DNA from: a virus
Strand: one strand, 5' to 3'
DNA length: 31,077 nucleotides
Virus record (IMG/VR): IMGVR_UViG_3300046171_000051
Location: 1 to 31,077 of that record
Shown here: positions 29,500 through 31,077 of the stretch, in pieces
How the letters are laid out: the number at the start of each line of letters is the position of its first letter
Position numbering within the stretch: the first letter of the stretch is position 1
Notes under the pieces: generated by a model
What the model saw: only the letters and a program-made list of their open reading frames with translations
Databases searched by the model: none
Told to the model about the DNA's origin: nothing
Translations under genes and position numbers: made by a program

Positions 29500-29636
29500 T
29501 AAAAAACATTTTAGAGATGCTACCCTATGTAGAGGGAGGATCAGAACTAATAGACATAGCAAAGGGTAAATACAAGTTTCCTGAAACAGTAAAGGAAGCG
29601 TTTAACAATTTTAAAAAGCAATTATGGGACAAGTAA
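29496..29636 (+). CDS. Small protein (46 aa) before the tape measure gene
   Basis: MIKNILEMLPYVEGGSELID, then AKGKYKFPETVKEAFNNFKK and QLWDK. Helical, soluble. ATGA overlap with the preceding gene and a 13-nt overlap with the tape measure start. Short proteins with this K.PETVKEAF pattern precede tape measure genes in flavophages. Function unknown. Confidence 0.55.
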   Translation: MIKNILEMLPYVEGGSELIDIAKGKYKFPETVKEAFNNFKKQLWDK

Positions 29637-31077
29637 TCGAAGCAGAACTAAAACTAAAATACGGCAATGCTATAAAAGAGGTAGAGGAATTAAAAAACGA
29701 ACTACAAGAGGTTAAACAGTCTTTTGAAGCGAGTGATAAAGCAGCTAAAGATTCTGCTAAAAGCTCTAAAGGTTTCGGTAAGGCATTAGGTGCTATTGGT
29801 AAAGCAGGTGGTGTTATATTTTTGCTTGAAAAAGCTTTTGGATTATTTCAAGAGACGTTAGGCAAAAATCAAACAATTATTGATGCTACTGCTACAGCAA
29901 CAGAGTTTTTATCTATTGCCTTTAATGATTTGTTTAGCTTTATACAAAACAATGTTGGCTCAGTTACAGGCTTCTTTAAATCTATATTTGATGATCCTAA
30001 ACAATCTTTAATAGATTTTGCTAATGCGTTCAAAAGAAACATACAAGAAAGGTTTGAATCATATTTAGATACATTAGGTTTTTTAGCAAGTGCAGTCAAG
30101 AAAGTATTTAGTGGCGACTTTGCAGGTGCTATGGAAGATGTTAAAAATGCAGGTAAAGAATCTTTAGATGTGCTTACAGGAGTAGATGGTACTTTTGAGA
30201 AATCTGTTGAAACTGTCGGTAAGGTAACAAAAGCAGTTACAGAATACACTAAGTCAACTTACGAATCAGCAAAAGCAACAGTAGATTTAAATAAAGAAGT
30301 ACAAATTGCTGATGCGTTACAACAAGGCTTAGTAGAGAAATACGACTTACAAGCAGAACAACAAAGACAAATAAGGGATGACGAAAGCAAGACTATTGAA
30401 GAAAGAATAAAAGCTAACGAAAAGTTAGGAAAGATACTTGACAAGCAAGAGGAAGAAATGATGAAGAATGTGAAACTTCGTGTAGAAGCAGCACAAATAG
30501 AGTTTGATAAAAATCAAGATAACATAGAGGCTAAGGTAGCATTAATAGAGGCAGAAAATGAATTAGCAGCAGTACAAGCACAAGTTACAGGTTTTAGATC
30601 AGAACAACTAACAAATATAAATTCTTTATTAAGAGAAAGTGTTGAGATAGAACAAGAAGTAGCAGATGCAAAAGCAGCAATACAAGATGCAGCTATGAAT
30701 AATGCTATAAGTGGATTTCAGTTGCTTGGTAAATTAGCAGGTAAAAATAGAGGCTTACAAGCAGCAGCAATCATTGGAGAAAATGCAGCAGGTATAGCAC
30801 GACAAGTCATTAACACAAGAGCAGCTAACGCAAAGGTAACAGCTAAATATGCACTATTGCCGGGAGGAGCAGCTTTAGCAGCAGCAGAAAAGGCAATAAA
30901 TAACGTATCTTTAGGTATTGGTGTAGCGTCATCTGTTTTAGCCACAAGTCAAGCCTTAAAAGCACTTAAAGTAGGTGGTAGTGCGTCAAAGCCAAGTGTT
31001 GGTGGAAATGAACCTACACCTGCACAAGCTCCTGCATTTAACATAGTAGGTCAAAGCACGACAGACCAATTAGCTGA
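29624..31077 (+). CDS. Tail tape measure protein, residues 1-484 (continues at base 1)
   Basis: Start ATG 29624. The first ~55 residues are helical (LKLKYGNAIKEVEELKNELQ). A hydrophobic patch follows (GGVIFLLEKAFGLF), then repeated helical segments and a long charged coiled coil (~230-340). A glycine/alanine-rich hydrophobic region (~370-440, NAAGIARQVINTRAANAKVT) and a flexible end (GGNEPTPAQAPAFNIVGQST) complete it. With bases 1-112 it totals 521 aa, short for a siphophage; tape length usually tracks tail length, so the tail should be short. The frame is open to the window end and completes at base 1. Confidence 0.85.
   Translation, partial: MGQVIEAELKLKYGNAIKEVEELKNELQEVKQSFEASDKAAKDSAKSSKGFGKALGAIGKAGGVIFLLEKAFGLFQETLGKNQTIIDATATATEFLSIAFNDLFSFIQNNVGSVTGFFKSIFDDPKQSLIDFANAFKRNIQERFESYLDTLGFLASAVKKVFSGDFAGAMEDVKNAGKESLDVLTGVDGTFEKSVETVGKVTKAVTEYTKSTYESAKATVDLNKEVQIADALQQGLVEKYDLQAEQQRQIRDDESKTIEERIKANEKLGKILDKQEEEMMKNVKLRVEAAQIEFDKNQDNIEAKVALIEAENELAAVQAQVTGFRSEQLTNINSLLRESVEIEQEVADAKAAIQDAAMNNAISGFQLLGKLAGKNRGLQAAAIIGENAAGIARQVINTRAANAKVTAKYALLPGGAALAAAEKAINNVSLGIGVASSVLATSQALKALKVGGSASKPSVGGNEPTPAQAPAFNIVGQSTTDQLA

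Noticed and set aside
1-31077. tRNA genes, CRISPR arrays, integrase or attachment sites
   Set aside because: No cloverleaf, spaced direct repeats, tyrosine or serine recombinase motifs seen on either strand.

Overview
The window reads as one complete, closed genome of a small tailed phage (Caudoviricetes) of a Bacteroidota host, probably a flavobacterium. The host call rests on low GC, almost no Shine-Dalgarno sequences, three sites resembling the Bacteroidota promoter (TTG about 19 nt before TAnnTTTG), and proteins of types I know from flavobacterial and Bacteroides phages: XkdF-like protease, a DUF6712-like connector, LamG fibres, a DUF3127-like ssDNA-binding protein and a 3TM holin. All genes are on the + strand, packed with ATGA/TAATG overlaps, and no gene-free stretch exceeds 300 bases. 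The last codon of the window is split and completes in frame with base 1, rebuilding one 521-aa tape measure protein, so the sequence is a circle opened inside that gene. No integrase, repressor, tRNA, DNA polymerase or CRISPR array was seen.

Layout: 1-112 tape measure 3' end; 144-4159 head module (protease, two tiny proteins, helical protein, scaffold-like protein, major capsid, tail-tube-like protein); 4279-7127 small structural protein, portal, connector, tiny genes; 7149-12850 three tandem LamG-type fibre or adhesin paralogs; 12852-16155 host-surface and lysis region (a frame-broken conserved gene, TM-coiled-coil protein, exported thioredoxin-like protein, exported beta-barrel-like protein, amidase endolysin, holin); 16263-22576 early/replication region (NinG, two possible ssDNA-binding proteins, RecA-fold helicase, ECF-like sigma factor, MjaI-like restriction endonuclease, RecE-like nuclease, DnaA-like HTH, nucleotide phosphohydrolase-like protein); 22573-23330 DNA methyltransferase and a tiny gene; 23365-24775 terminase; 24810-31077 tail module ending in the tape measure gene.

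Proposed working: three host-type promoters and strong terminators organise the early region. A phage sigma-like protein (18716-19213) may then switch on the late genes through a repeated box, ACGTTATA. In four places this box begins exactly 13 nt before an ATG, which suggests leaderless transcripts. A fifth copy lies before the small terminase gene. The tail-chaperone gene carries a T9 slippery tract and a conserved -1 frame extension.

Most unusual features: (1) three conserved genes (portal, large terminase, and 13012-13379) are broken by eight frame changes, all in the +1 direction, five of them within 185 bp, while the peptides between the breaks stay intact; (2) reading by eye I found no CTAG and no CATG anywhere, beside a gene resembling the MjaI restriction-enzyme family, whose founder cuts CTAG; (3) the fixed-spacing ACGTTATA boxes together with a phage sigma factor.
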